Source: Verrucomicrobiota bacterium (lineage in GTDB: Bacteria; Verrucomicrobiota; Kiritimatiellia; RFP12; UBA1067). Taken from it: a DNA stretch of 32,793 bases. This document shows positions 16,951-25,734 of this stretch, piece after piece (position 1 is the stretch's first letter; the number at the start of each line of letters is the position of its first letter). The stretch spans positions 1-32,793 of the forward strand of contig JAEEZC010000058.1 of assembly GCA_016288465.1 (NCBI GenBank). Direction: 5' to 3'. The notes beneath the pieces were generated by a model, which saw nothing but the letters and a program-made list of their open reading frames with translations, was not told where the DNA came from and did no database searches. A program made the translations under genes and the position numbers.

Positions 16951-18174
16951 ATGAAACTCAATTCAGTCTGTACTCTCGCCTTTTGCGCGGCGCTCTCGCT
17001 CTCCGCCGCGCCATGCGGCGCTCTCGACGTGCTCTGCATCTACTATCCGGAATGGCACGTCTATCCGGAAGGGGAGGCGATCTTCGGCAAAGGGCGCACA
17101 GAATGGGACTATGTCGATTCGGCGATCCCGCGCTTCGAAGGACACGAGCAGCCGCTGCTTCTTCTCGCCGGGCATCCGGACGACTCAAACCCATCCGACG
17201 TCTCGAAGGAAATAGACCTCGCGGCGGACGCAGGCGTCGACGCTTTCGTCTATGACTGGTACTGGGCGGATGGGCATCCGATCCAGCACGAAGCGCTCGA
17301 GCGCGGCTTTCTGCAAGCGCCGAACCGCAGGCGGATCAAATTCGCGCTGATGTGGGCGAACCACAACAGAGCGGACGTCTTCCGCACTGCGCCGGGCAGG
17401 TGCAACGACCGTTTCTGGTGGCGCCTGAAGTACGACCGCGAAGAGTTCCTTGCCGCGGTCGACTACTGCATTGTGCATTACTTCGCGCAGCCGGAATACT
17501 ACCGCAAGGACGGAAAGACTTTCTTCTCGATCTACTCGGCGCATGAGCTCGTGAAGGGACTGGGCGGCGCGGATGCGGCTCGCAAGGTGTTTGCCGAGGC
17601 GCAGGAACGGATGGCGAAGGCGGGGCTGCCGCCGCTTCACTTCTCGGCGATGGTGCGGGATGCCGCGACTGCAGCGCGGATGGCCGCGGCTGGGTTCGAG
17701 TCGGTGTCCGCATACAACATTACGCCCTACGAGTTCGACGACTCCAAGGTCGTCGAGGAGACGGGGGAGCGCCGGCAGCTCTTCACGCACGAGGAGTTCG
17801 CCGACCTGCACGCGACTTTCAACTCGAAGGTCGCGGCGGGCTCGCCGGTTCCGTTCATCCCCGTCGTTTCGCGCGGCTGGGATCCTTCGCCCCGCTGCCG
17901 CCTTGACGAGCCGTTTCCATGGCGCACGCTGTGGTATCCGTATCTCGGAATCATCCGCGACCTTTCTCCGGAGGCGTTTGCGCGCAGCGTCGGCATAGTG
18001 AGGCGCCAGGCCGAAACGGACCCGAAGAAGCCCGGCGCGATTCTCGTCAACGCCTGGAACGAATATACCGAAGGCTGCTATCTCATGCCTGACGTAAAGA
18101 ACGGAGACGCGTACCTCCGCGCCCTCCGCCGCGCCCTTGGAGCCAAAGGGCGCCAGAAGGGGCAGAGCCGGTGA
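16951..18174 (+). CDS. Exported GH99-like / WbsX-domain protein
   Basis: Signal MKLNSVCTLAFCAALSLSAAPCGA; CIYYPEWH, DAFVYDWYW, NAWNEYTEGCYLMPD. Confidence 0.75.
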   Translation: MKLNSVCTLAFCAALSLSAAPCGALDVLCIYYPEWHVYPEGEAIFGKGRTEWDYVDSAIPRFEGHEQPLLLLAGHPDDSNPSDVSKEIDLAADAGVDAFVYDWYWADGHPIQHEALERGFLQAPNRRRIKFALMWANHNRADVFRTAPGRCNDRFWWRLKYDREEFLAAVDYCIVHYFAQPEYYRKDGKTFFSIYSAHELVKGLGGADAARKVFAEAQERMAKAGLPPLHFSAMVRDAATAARMAAAGFESVSAYNITPYEFDDSKVVEETGERRQLFTHEEFADLHATFNSKVAAGSPVPFIPVVSRGWDPSPRCRLDEPFPWRTLWYPYLGIIRDLSPEAFARSVGIVRRQAETDPKKPGAILVNAWNEYTEGCYLMPDVKNGDAYLRALRRALGAKGRQKGQSR

Positions 18175-18376
18175 CGCTGGTGCGTCGCGTCGAGGAATTC
18201 GGCGGCGGCGGTGGACTGCGCGTGACCAGGGAGTGCCGGCGCGCGGGAAAAAGTCGAACCGGCAATGCGGCGTCTCGGCCGCTTGCAGTGCGCGGGATTC
18301 TGGTTCCGAATGCCGTTTCGCAAACCAGGAGGCTATCTCCGAAAACCCCAGGTTGTGCCAGAAGCCGCCGATTTTT

Positions 18377-18385
18377 GGTATAATA
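18377..18385 (+). promoter_or_regulatory. Extended -10 promoter TGGTATAAT (purB)
   Basis: 7-8 nt before the purB ATG. Confidence 0.7.
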
Positions 18386-18392
18386 CGCGTTT

Positions 18393-19733
18393 ATGAATCT
18401 AGACACGGTGCTGGCGATTAGCCCGATTGACGGGCGGTATGCGAACAAGTGCTCCGAACTGCAGGAGGTGTTCTCCGAGTTCGGGCTGATCAGACGTCGC
18501 GTTCTCGTCGAATGCGCATGGCTTAAGGCTCTTGCCGACGAGCCCGGCGTCGCGGAGTGCAAGCTCTCCGCCGCGCAGAGAAAGGCCGTTGACGGCGTCG
18601 TCTCCGGCTTCTCGGTCGAGGATGCGCGGCGCGTCAAGGAGATCGAAAAGACGACCAACCACGACGTCAAGGCCGTGGAGTACTTTCTCAAGGAGAAGAT
18701 CGGCCAGAACGAGTTCGTCCATTTCGGCTGCACGAGCGAGGACATCAACAACATGGCGCACGCCCTCATGCTTCGCGACGGCAAGAAGGTGCTGCGCGGC
18801 GCCATGGACTCGATGACGGACAAGATCGCCGAGATGGCGAAGGCGTACGCGAAGGTGCCGATGCTCGCCCACACCCACGGCCAGCCGGCGTCGCCCACGA
18901 CGGTCGGCAAGGAGCTCGCGGTCGTCTCGCGCAGGCTGAAGCGCCAGGCCGCGGAGATGGACCGCCTCGTCATGCCCGCCAAGATGAACGGCGCCGTCGG
19001 CAACTTCAACGCTCACCTCTCCGCCTATCCGAAGGTCGACTGGGAGAAGCTCTCGCGCAAGGTCATCGAGTCGCTCGGCCTCAGGCAGAACCGACTCACG
19101 ACGCAGATCGAGAGCCACGACGGCATCGCCGAGCTCTTCGACGCGATGTGCCGCTGGAACTCGGTGCTGCTCGACTTCGACAGGGACGTCTGGATGTACG
19201 TGTCGATGGGCTACTTCAAGCAGCGCACGGTCAAGGGCGAGATCGGCTCGTCCACGATGCCTCACAAGGTGAACCCGATTGACTTCGAGAACTCGGAGGG
19301 CAATCTCGGGCTCGCCAACGCGGTTCTCGGCTTCATGGCGCGCAAGCTCGCGGTGTCGCGCATGCAGCGCGACCTCACCGACTCGACCACGCTGCGCAAC
19401 ATGGGCGTGGGCTTCGGCTACACGCTCGTCGCGATCCGCTCGACGGAGAAGGGGCTCGGCAAGCTCGAGCTCAACGAAGAGCGCCTTGCGGCCGACCTCG
19501 ACGCGAACTGGGAGGTTCTTGCCGAGCCGATCCAGACGGTGATGCGCAAGGTCGGGATGGACCATCCGTACGAGCGGCTCAAGGAGCTTACCCGCGGCCG
19601 CCGCGTGAACGCGGAGATCATGCGCGACTTCGTCAAGGGGCTGCCTCTGCCCGACGGCGACAAGAAGCGCCTTCTCGCGATGACCCCGTCCAACTACATC
19701 GGCATTGCGGCGAAGCTCGCAAAGCTTGCGTAA
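18393..19733 (+). CDS. purB: Adenylosuccinate lyase
   Basis: MNLDTVLAISPIDGRYANKC; AHTHGQPASPTTVGKE; GSSTMPHKVNPIDFENSEGNLGLANA. Confidence 0.95.
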   Translation: MNLDTVLAISPIDGRYANKCSELQEVFSEFGLIRRRVLVECAWLKALADEPGVAECKLSAAQRKAVDGVVSGFSVEDARRVKEIEKTTNHDVKAVEYFLKEKIGQNEFVHFGCTSEDINNMAHALMLRDGKKVLRGAMDSMTDKIAEMAKAYAKVPMLAHTHGQPASPTTVGKELAVVSRRLKRQAAEMDRLVMPAKMNGAVGNFNAHLSAYPKVDWEKLSRKVIESLGLRQNRLTTQIESHDGIAELFDAMCRWNSVLLDFDRDVWMYVSMGYFKQRTVKGEIGSSTMPHKVNPIDFENSEGNLGLANAVLGFMARKLAVSRMQRDLTDSTTLRNMGVGFGYTLVAIRSTEKGLGKLELNEERLAADLDANWEVLAEPIQTVMRKVGMDHPYERLKELTRGRRVNAEIMRDFVKGLPLPDGDKKRLLAMTPSNYIGIAAKLAKLA

Positions 19734-19759
19734 CGACAAATCTCAAGGACAAGCACGAA

Positions 19760-21580
19760 ATGAAGAACCTGACTGCGGACGAACTCCGCGACATGTACCT
19801 CAAATTCTTCGAGTCGAAGGGGCACAAGATCATCCCCGGCGCCTCGGTCATACCCGAGAACGACCCGACGGTCCTGTTCACCACGGCCGGAATGCATCCG
19901 CTCGTGCCGTATCTGATGGGCGCGATGGAGCATCCGGCGGGCACGCGGCTCACCGACGTGCAGAAGTGCGTCAGGACGGGCGACATCGACGAAGTCGGCG
20001 ATGCCGCGCACCTCACCTTCTTCGAGATGCTCGGCAACTGGTCGCTCAACGACTACTTCAAGAAGGAGGCGATCAGCTGGAGCTTCGAGTTCCTCACCAG
20101 GCACCTCGGCTTCTCGCCCGACCAGATATCCGTCACGGTCTTCAGAGGCGAGGGCAGGGAGGGCGAGCCGGGCTACATTCCGGCCGACGAGGAGGCCGCC
20201 GCGATCTGGAGGAGTCTCGGCATCCCCGACGAGCGCATACACCGCCTTCCCCGCGAAGACAACTGGTGGGGCCCTGCGGGCACGACGGGTCCGTGCGGCC
20301 CTGACACCGAGATGTTCATCGACACCGGCAAGGAGAAGTGCGGCCCGGAATGCCGTCCCGGCTGCCACTGCGGCAAGTACGTCGAGATATGGAACGACGT
20401 CTTCATGCAGTACAACAAGAACGCCGAGGGCAAGTTCGAGCCTCTCGGCCGCCACAACGTCGACACGGGCATGGGCGTCGAGCGCACGATCTGCATGATG
20501 AGCGGCGCGCCGACCGTATACGACACCGAGATATTCGCGCCGATCATGGCGAAGATCGACGAGCTCTCCACCGCTTCGCCGGACGACGCCGAGCTGAAGC
20601 TCCGCTCCAGGCGCATCATCGCCGACCACATGCGCACGGCGACGTTCATACTCTGCGACCCCAAGGGCGGCGTGAAGCCCGGCAACATCGGCGCGAACTA
20701 CGTCCTTCGCCGCCTGATCCGCCGCGCGGTGCGCTACAGCCGCTTCCTCGGCATCGCGCCCGGCTTCACCGTGAAGCTCGCCGAGACGATCTGCGAGAAG
20801 TACAAGCACGTCTATCCCGAGCTCGCTCAGAACCTGCAGACCTGCAAGCTCGACCTCGAGGCGGAGGAGAACCGCTTCAACCAGACTCTCGACAAGGGCG
20901 AGGCGATGTTCAACAAGGTCGCCGAGCAGCTGAAGGCCCACGGCCAGACGCAGATCAGCGGCAAGACCGCGTTCAAGCTCTACGACACGTTCGGATTCCC
21001 GTTCGAGATGACGCTTGAGATGGCCGACAAGGCCGGGCTCACCGTCGACAAGGAGGGCTTCGAAGAGGCGAACCGCAAGCACCAGGAGCTCTCTCGCACG
21101 ACGAGCGCGGGCTCGTTCAAGGCGGGGCTTCAGGACAACAGCGAAGTCGTGACGCGCATGCACACCGCGACGCACCTTCTCCACGCGGCGCTTCACAAGG
21201 TCCTCGGGCCGACTGCGAACCAGAAGGGCTCCAACATCACTGCGGAGCGCCTGCGCTTCGACTTCACCTGGCCCGAGCCGATGACGGCCGAGCAGAAGGC
21301 GGAGGTCGAGAAGCTCGTGAACGAGTGGATCGCCCAGGGCATCGACGTCTCGAAGAAGATGACGACGGTCGAGGAGGCGAAGGCCGAGGGAGCGATGGCC
21401 CTCTTCGGCGCGAAGTACGGCGACCAGGTGTCTCTTTACACGATCGGCGACGTCTCGAAGGAGATATGCTGCGGCCCCCACGTCGCGAACACGAAGGAGC
21501 TCGGCTCGTTCAAGATCGTCAAGGAGCAGTCGTCGTCGGCGGGCGTCCGCCGCATCAAGGCCGTAATCGGCAACATGTAG
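19760..21580 (+). CDS. alaS: Alanyl-tRNA synthetase, short form lacking C-terminal C-Ala region
   Basis: FFESKGHKIIPGASVIPENDPTVLFTTAGM; HTATHLLHAALHKVLG; CCGPHVANTKELG; ends at GVRRIKAVIGNM after 606 aa. Confidence 0.93.
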   Translation: MKNLTADELRDMYLKFFESKGHKIIPGASVIPENDPTVLFTTAGMHPLVPYLMGAMEHPAGTRLTDVQKCVRTGDIDEVGDAAHLTFFEMLGNWSLNDYFKKEAISWSFEFLTRHLGFSPDQISVTVFRGEGREGEPGYIPADEEAAAIWRSLGIPDERIHRLPREDNWWGPAGTTGPCGPDTEMFIDTGKEKCGPECRPGCHCGKYVEIWNDVFMQYNKNAEGKFEPLGRHNVDTGMGVERTICMMSGAPTVYDTEIFAPIMAKIDELSTASPDDAELKLRSRRIIADHMRTATFILCDPKGGVKPGNIGANYVLRRLIRRAVRYSRFLGIAPGFTVKLAETICEKYKHVYPELAQNLQTCKLDLEAEENRFNQTLDKGEAMFNKVAEQLKAHGQTQISGKTAFKLYDTFGFPFEMTLEMADKAGLTVDKEGFEEANRKHQELSRTTSAGSFKAGLQDNSEVVTRMHTATHLLHAALHKVLGPTANQKGSNITAERLRFDFTWPEPMTAEQKAEVEKLVNEWIAQGIDVSKKMTTVEEAKAEGAMALFGAKYGDQVSLYTIGDVSKEICCGPHVANTKELGSFKIVKEQSSSAGVRRIKAVIGNM

Positions 21581-21602
21581 AAGGGACGGCGCGTGGCGTC
21601 CG

Positions 21603-22667
21603 CTATTGCTGGCGCCACGCCCGCGGCGTCATCCCCGTCTCGCGCTTGAACACGTTGTTCAGGTGGGACGGGGAGCAGAAGCCGCACTTCTCGGCGATCT
21701 GCATCGCCGTCAGCTCGGAGTTCCTGAGCAGCGTCTTGACATGCGCGAGGCGCTGCCTCAGTATCTCCTCGCCTATCGGACGGCCCAGCGTCGCGGAGAA
21801 CAGCTTGTCGATGCGCGAGCGGCTCACGCCGACGTGTTCGGCCACCTGCGCCGCGCCTATCGAACGGGAGAGGTTCGAGCGGATGAACAGCACCGCGGCG
21901 CGCACCGTCGGGTCGTCCACCGCCAGAGTGTCGGTGGATTTGCGCGTGACGATGCACTTCGGCGGGATGATCGTGTGTCGGCTTGCAGGGGCGCGCCCCT
22001 CCATCATCTCGTAGAGGACCGCTGCCGCGACGTATCCGCCGCGTTCGAGGTCCTGGTCGATCGACGAGACGGGGATCGGCTGCAGCTCGGACAGCACCGG
22101 GTCGTTCCCTATCGACAGTATCGAGATCTCCTCCGGAACGGCGATGCCGAGCGCGAGGCATTTGCGCATAAGGCACGCCGCGTCGGTTTCGTCGTACGTC
22201 AGCACGGCAAGCGGCCTGCGGACGCGCTCGACGGGCGCCTCGCCCACCCATTTCGCGGCCGGACGCTCTTCCGTGAAGCCCTTGAAGCGAAGGGCGTGCA
22301 CGTGCCCCCATCCGCTTGAGAACCATGCGCGGCTGGTGAAGTGGTGGCGCTCGAAGTGCTCGGCGGCGAGCCTGCCGATCATGACGTGGTCGCTGGTAAC
22401 GCGCACGACGTCCATCCTCGGCATCTCGCACGTAAGGTCGACGACCGGCACGCCGCGCTTCAGAAGCCGGCGTACGTTCGCCACGATCGGCGAGCCGGTT
22501 CTGACGGTCGCAATCGCCCCGTCAGTCTTCCAGCCGGGTATTTCGGCGCGCTGCCGGTCCTTGACGAGAAGGTTCCAGCCGTGCTCCTTGGCAAACTTCG
22601 CGATTCCCTGCAGGCGAGGCTGGCTCACCGGCGAAAGCATCACGAGAACGTCTTTGCGATTCTCCAT
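21603..22667 (-). CDS. XylR-type transcriptional regulator (LacI-like sensor + AraC HTH)
   Basis: MENRKDVLVMLSPVSQPRLQGIAKFAKEHGW; C-terminal HTH AMQIAEKCGFCSPSHLNNVFKRETGMTPRAWR. Start moved from 22826 to 22667. Confidence 0.87.
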   Translation of the reverse strand: MENRKDVLVMLSPVSQPRLQGIAKFAKEHGWNLLVKDRQRAEIPGWKTDGAIATVRTGSPIVANVRRLLKRGVPVVDLTCEMPRMDVVRVTSDHVMIGRLAAEHFERHHFTSRAWFSSGWGHVHALRFKGFTEERPAAKWVGEAPVERVRRPLAVLTYDETDAACLMRKCLALGIAVPEEISILSIGNDPVLSELQPIPVSSIDQDLERGGYVAAAVLYEMMEGRAPASRHTIIPPKCIVTRKSTDTLAVDDPTVRAAVLFIRSNLSRSIGAAQVAEHVGVSRSRIDKLFSATLGRPIGEEILRQRLAHVKTLLRNSELTAMQIAEKCGFCSPSHLNNVFKRETGMTPRAWRQQ

Positions 22668-22674
22668 GGGCGCA

Positions 22675-22683
22675 AGTATACCA
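22675..22683 (-). promoter_or_regulatory. Extended -10 promoter TGGTATACT (regulator 21603-22667)
   Basis: Minus strand, 7 nt before ATG 22667. Confidence 0.65.
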
Positions 22684-22717
22684 CAAGCGCGGCATGCGGC
22701 GCAACGGAGTTGGCTGG

Positions 22718-22755
22718 TGCAATTTTTCGCGGAAAAAATGCAATTGCTCGCGGAA
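22718..22755. promoter_or_regulatory. Candidate AraC/XylR operator: 17-bp direct repeat, 21-bp period
   Basis: TGCAATTTTTCGCGGAA (22718-22734) and TGCAATTGCTCGCGGAA (22739-22755), 15/17 identical, in the divergent regulator/dehydrogenase intergenic region. Confidence 0.65.
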
Positions 22756-22824
22756 CCCGCATATGCTATCATAATCGCGGATTCAGCAAAGTCCACACAC
22801 GAAAACCAATCGAGGAGCAAGAAC

Positions 22825-24201
22825 ATGAGGGCAAAGGCATGGAGACTTTACGGCGCCAGGGACGCAAGGCTTGAGGACATCGAACTTGAGTCGGCGGGCG
22901 AGGAGGGCATCGTCGTCGAGCTCGTCACCAACACCATCTGCCTCAGCGACTACAAGGGAGCGACGCTGGGCACCGGGCACAAGCGCGTGCCGCGCGACAT
23001 CGCGACGCGTCCGACGATGTTCGGCCACGAGGTCGCCGGCATCGTGCGCGAGGTGGGCGAGAAGTGGAAGGGCCAGTTCCGCGTCGGCCAGCACGTCGGC
23101 CTACAGCCTTCCCTCAACATCCCCGGCCACGAGCTCGAGACTGTCGGCTACGCATGGCACACGATTGGCGGCGAGACGACGCACGTGTATCTGCCGTCCA
23201 TCGTGATGGAGATGGGCTGCCTTCTGCCTTACGACGGGGACGCGTTCTTCAAGTGCTCGCTCGCGGAGCCGATCTCGTGCATCGTCTCGGCGTTCCGCAC
23301 CAACTACCACAACGCGTTCTGCTCGCACGACCTCGAAGTCGGCATCGTGGACAAGGGAACGATGCTTCTCATGGCCGGCTGCGGCGCGATGGGGCTCGGC
23401 TGCATCGACATCGCCTGCCACTCGCCCGAGAAGCGTCCGCGCCGCCTTGTCGTGACCGACATCGACGACGTCCGCCTCTCTCGCGCGGCCCGCATGTTCG
23501 GCCTCGCCTACGTTGACGGACGCGCCGACGGCGATGTGAACGGCGTGGACGTGCACTTCGTCAACACCGGGAAGATGGCCGATCCCGTCAGGGAGCTGAA
23601 GGCGTACAACCTGGTGGACGACGCGCGCGCCGACAATCCGACGTCGACCGGTGGCGGCTACGACGACATCTTCCTCATGGCCGCTGTTCCCGCGCTGATC
23701 ACGCAGTGCTCCGACCTTCTAGGCTTCGGCGGATGCCTCAACTTCTTCGCGGGCCCGACCGACCAGCATCTCATGGCGTCGTTCAACTTCTACAACGTCC
23801 ACTACATGATGCACCATGTTGTCGCCAACTCCGGCGGAGACGTGAAGGACATGGCCGACTCGGTGGACTGGATCGGCAGAGGGTATCTCCATCCCGAGGT
23901 GATGATAACGCACGTCGGCGGGCTCGACTCTGCCGCCCAGGCGACGTTCGACATGCTCAAGGTGCCCGGCGGCAAGCGCCTCGTCTACACGCACGTCAAC
24001 ATGCCGATGACGGCTATCGACGACTTCGCCGAGAAGGGCAGGAGCGATCCGTTCTATGCGGAGCTCGACCGCATCTGCTCCGCGAACAACGGGCTCTGGT
24101 GCAAGGAGGCCGAGGAATACCTTCTCGCCCACGCTCCCAAGGTCGAGATCGGCGAGCCGAAGGAGCTCGTGAAGGAGCGCATCATCCGGCTCGGCTCGTG
24201 A
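22825..24201 (+). CDS. Zinc-type MDR alcohol/polyol dehydrogenase (L-sorbose-1-phosphate reductase-like)
   Basis: CLSDYKGATLGTGHKRV, FGHEVAGIVREVG, MLLMAGCGAMGLGCIDIA; GAGGAG RBS; 458 aa. Confidence 0.7.
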   Translation: MRAKAWRLYGARDARLEDIELESAGEEGIVVELVTNTICLSDYKGATLGTGHKRVPRDIATRPTMFGHEVAGIVREVGEKWKGQFRVGQHVGLQPSLNIPGHELETVGYAWHTIGGETTHVYLPSIVMEMGCLLPYDGDAFFKCSLAEPISCIVSAFRTNYHNAFCSHDLEVGIVDKGTMLLMAGCGAMGLGCIDIACHSPEKRPRRLVVTDIDDVRLSRAARMFGLAYVDGRADGDVNGVDVHFVNTGKMADPVRELKAYNLVDDARADNPTSTGGGYDDIFLMAAVPALITQCSDLLGFGGCLNFFAGPTDQHLMASFNFYNVHYMMHHVVANSGGDVKDMADSVDWIGRGYLHPEVMITHVGGLDSAAQATFDMLKVPGGKRLVYTHVNMPMTAIDDFAEKGRSDPFYAELDRICSANNGLWCKEAEEYLLAHAPKVEIGEPKELVKERIIRLGS

Positions 24202-24219
24202 CGGGGCCTCGGGTCCGCC

Positions 24220-25350
24220 TCAGCCGACGTCGGCTTTGGCGGACTGCCTGGCGCGCCATTTTCTCGGCGACATGCCCGTTTCCCTGTGGAAGAGGTTCGT
24301 CAGGTATGCGGCGTTGCAGAAGCCGCATGCCGACGCAATCGCCTTCAGCGGCAGGGTCCTGTCCATGATCAGCCGCTTCACCCTCAGCATGCGCTGACGC
24401 AGAATCTCGTCGCCGACCGAGCGGTGCAACTCGGTAGCGAAGAGCGCGTCGAGCCGGCGGCGCGTTATGCCGATTCCGGCGGCGACCTCGCGAGCCCCGA
24501 ACGCCCCGCCGAGATGCGAGTGGATGTAGACCATCGCCGCCCTTACCTTCGGGTTGGAGTGCGCCAGCGTGTCGGACGAGTCGCGCGCCACAATCGCTCC
24601 AGGAGGCATCATGACCGGCTTGGCCGAGAACGCCGCCTTCCTGCGCGAGGGCGGCATCGACATGAGCTTTTCGAGCCGCGCAGCCGCGGCGTATGCGGCG
24701 TCGGACAGGTTCTGGTCAACGCTGGAGATGGTGGTCTCCTGGTTCTCGGACAGGATCGGATCGTTTCCGACGCCTACGATGGAAACCTCCATCGGCACCG
24801 AGACGCCCGCCGATCTGCACGAGAACACGAGACGGGCCGCGTCCGGTTCGTTGTAGGCGAACACGGCGACCGGCTTCGGCGTTGACGCAAGATCCTTCAA
24901 GACAGTCTTTGCGTGCCATTTGGCGGGACGGGTGCCTTCGGGAAGGGCGCTTCTGAAGCCTTCGTAGCGCAGCTCGTGCACGTGCGACCAGCTTGCAGAG
25001 AACCATGCGAAGTTGTCGAAGCCTCTCTCCATGAAGTGCCGCGCCGCCGCCGCTCCGATTGCGCGATGGTCCGACACGACCCGCGGCATCTGCACGTCCG
25101 GACGCTCGATGGTCAGGTCGACGACCGGAATGGCGTCGGCGAGAATCCTGCGGGCGGTCTTCACCATCTGCGGCTTGTCCCTCAGAGTCATGAGAATGCC
25201 GTCGAATCCCGTCAGGCTGTCGTAGTCTTCGAGACGGTCTGCGAACACAAGGCTCCAGCGATGCTCCTTTGCGAATTTCGCAATGCCGTTCATTCTGGGC
25301 TGGCTGTACGGCGAAATCATCACCAGCACATATCTTGACTCGGTTCTCAT
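24220..25350 (-). CDS. XylR-type transcriptional regulator (LacI-like sensor + AraC HTH)
   Basis: MRTESRYVLVMISPYSQPRMNGIAKFAKEHRW; HTH LPLKAIASACGFCNAAYLTNLFHRETGMSPRKWR. Start moved from 25386 to 25350. Confidence 0.87.
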   Translation of the reverse strand: MRTESRYVLVMISPYSQPRMNGIAKFAKEHRWSLVFADRLEDYDSLTGFDGILMTLRDKPQMVKTARRILADAIPVVDLTIERPDVQMPRVVSDHRAIGAAAARHFMERGFDNFAWFSASWSHVHELRYEGFRSALPEGTRPAKWHAKTVLKDLASTPKPVAVFAYNEPDAARLVFSCRSAGVSVPMEVSIVGVGNDPILSENQETTISSVDQNLSDAAYAAAARLEKLMSMPPSRRKAAFSAKPVMMPPGAIVARDSSDTLAHSNPKVRAAMVYIHSHLGGAFGAREVAAGIGITRRRLDALFATELHRSVGDEILRQRMLRVKRLIMDRTLPLKAIASACGFCNAAYLTNLFHRETGMSPRKWRARQSAKADVG

Positions 25351-25357
25351 TGGCCCA

Positions 25358-25386
25358 ATTATCTTAAAAATATCACTTGAAGTCAA
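25358..25386 (-). promoter_or_regulatory. Sigma70-type promoter for the 24220-25350 regulator
   Basis: Minus strand TTGACT-17 nt-GATAAT, 7 nt from ATG. Confidence 0.65.
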
Positions 25387-25389
25387 GTG
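25374..25389. promoter_or_regulatory. Palindromic operator candidate CACTTGA-AG-TCAAGTG
   Basis: 7-bp perfect arms, overlaps the regulator -35 box. Confidence 0.5.
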
Positions 25390-25637
25390 GGCGCTGGTTT
25401 GGGATTTCGGAACAGCTGCAGATTGCGTCTCGTTTGTCCTTCTACGCTGACGGAGACATCAAAAAGGCCATTTGAGGATGGAAAGGACTGTGTCTGCGTT
25501 ATGATGCCGAACACACGATATGCTGCCTTTGTCAAGCAAGCCGCCGCCGTTGCGCTTACGCGCGACCAACAAAAAGACACGAAAGCGGCTTGTTGCGGGT
25601 TCCCTCCGACAGCGCGGGACACGTGCGGCGTTAAAAG

Positions 25638-25649
25638 TTGACATGTCAA
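25638..25649. promoter_or_regulatory. Perfect palindrome TTGACATGTCAA upstream of the MFS promoter
   Basis: 12-bp perfect palindrome, 26 nt upstream of the TAAAAT -10. Confidence 0.4.
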
Positions 25650-25672
25650 TTGCGCGGCGGGGCTTCAGAATG

Positions 25673-25681
25673 TGGTAAAAT
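25673..25681 (+). promoter_or_regulatory. Extended -10 promoter TGGTAAAAT (MFS)
   Basis: Upstream of ATG 25735 with a normal leader and SD. Confidence 0.55.
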
Positions 25682-25734
25682 ACTGTGAGACGTCTTGTAG
25701 ACGGCGTGTGTGCAATCAAACTCGGGAAGGAATC

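Noticed and set aside
22668-22826. N-terminal extension of the minus-strand regulator (start 22826)
   Set aside because: It would cover the divergent promoter and operator; the conserved start MENRKDVLVMLSP aligns with the paralogue start MRTESRYVLVMISP.
25387-25641. 84-aa ORF upstream of the MFS gene
   Set aside because: No SD, no recognisable domain, overlaps promoter and palindromes.
25638-25681. TTGACA at 25638 as -35 of the MFS promoter
   Set aside because: It is 32 nt from the TAAAAT -10, far beyond 16-18 nt; better explained as part of the palindrome TTGACATGTCAA.
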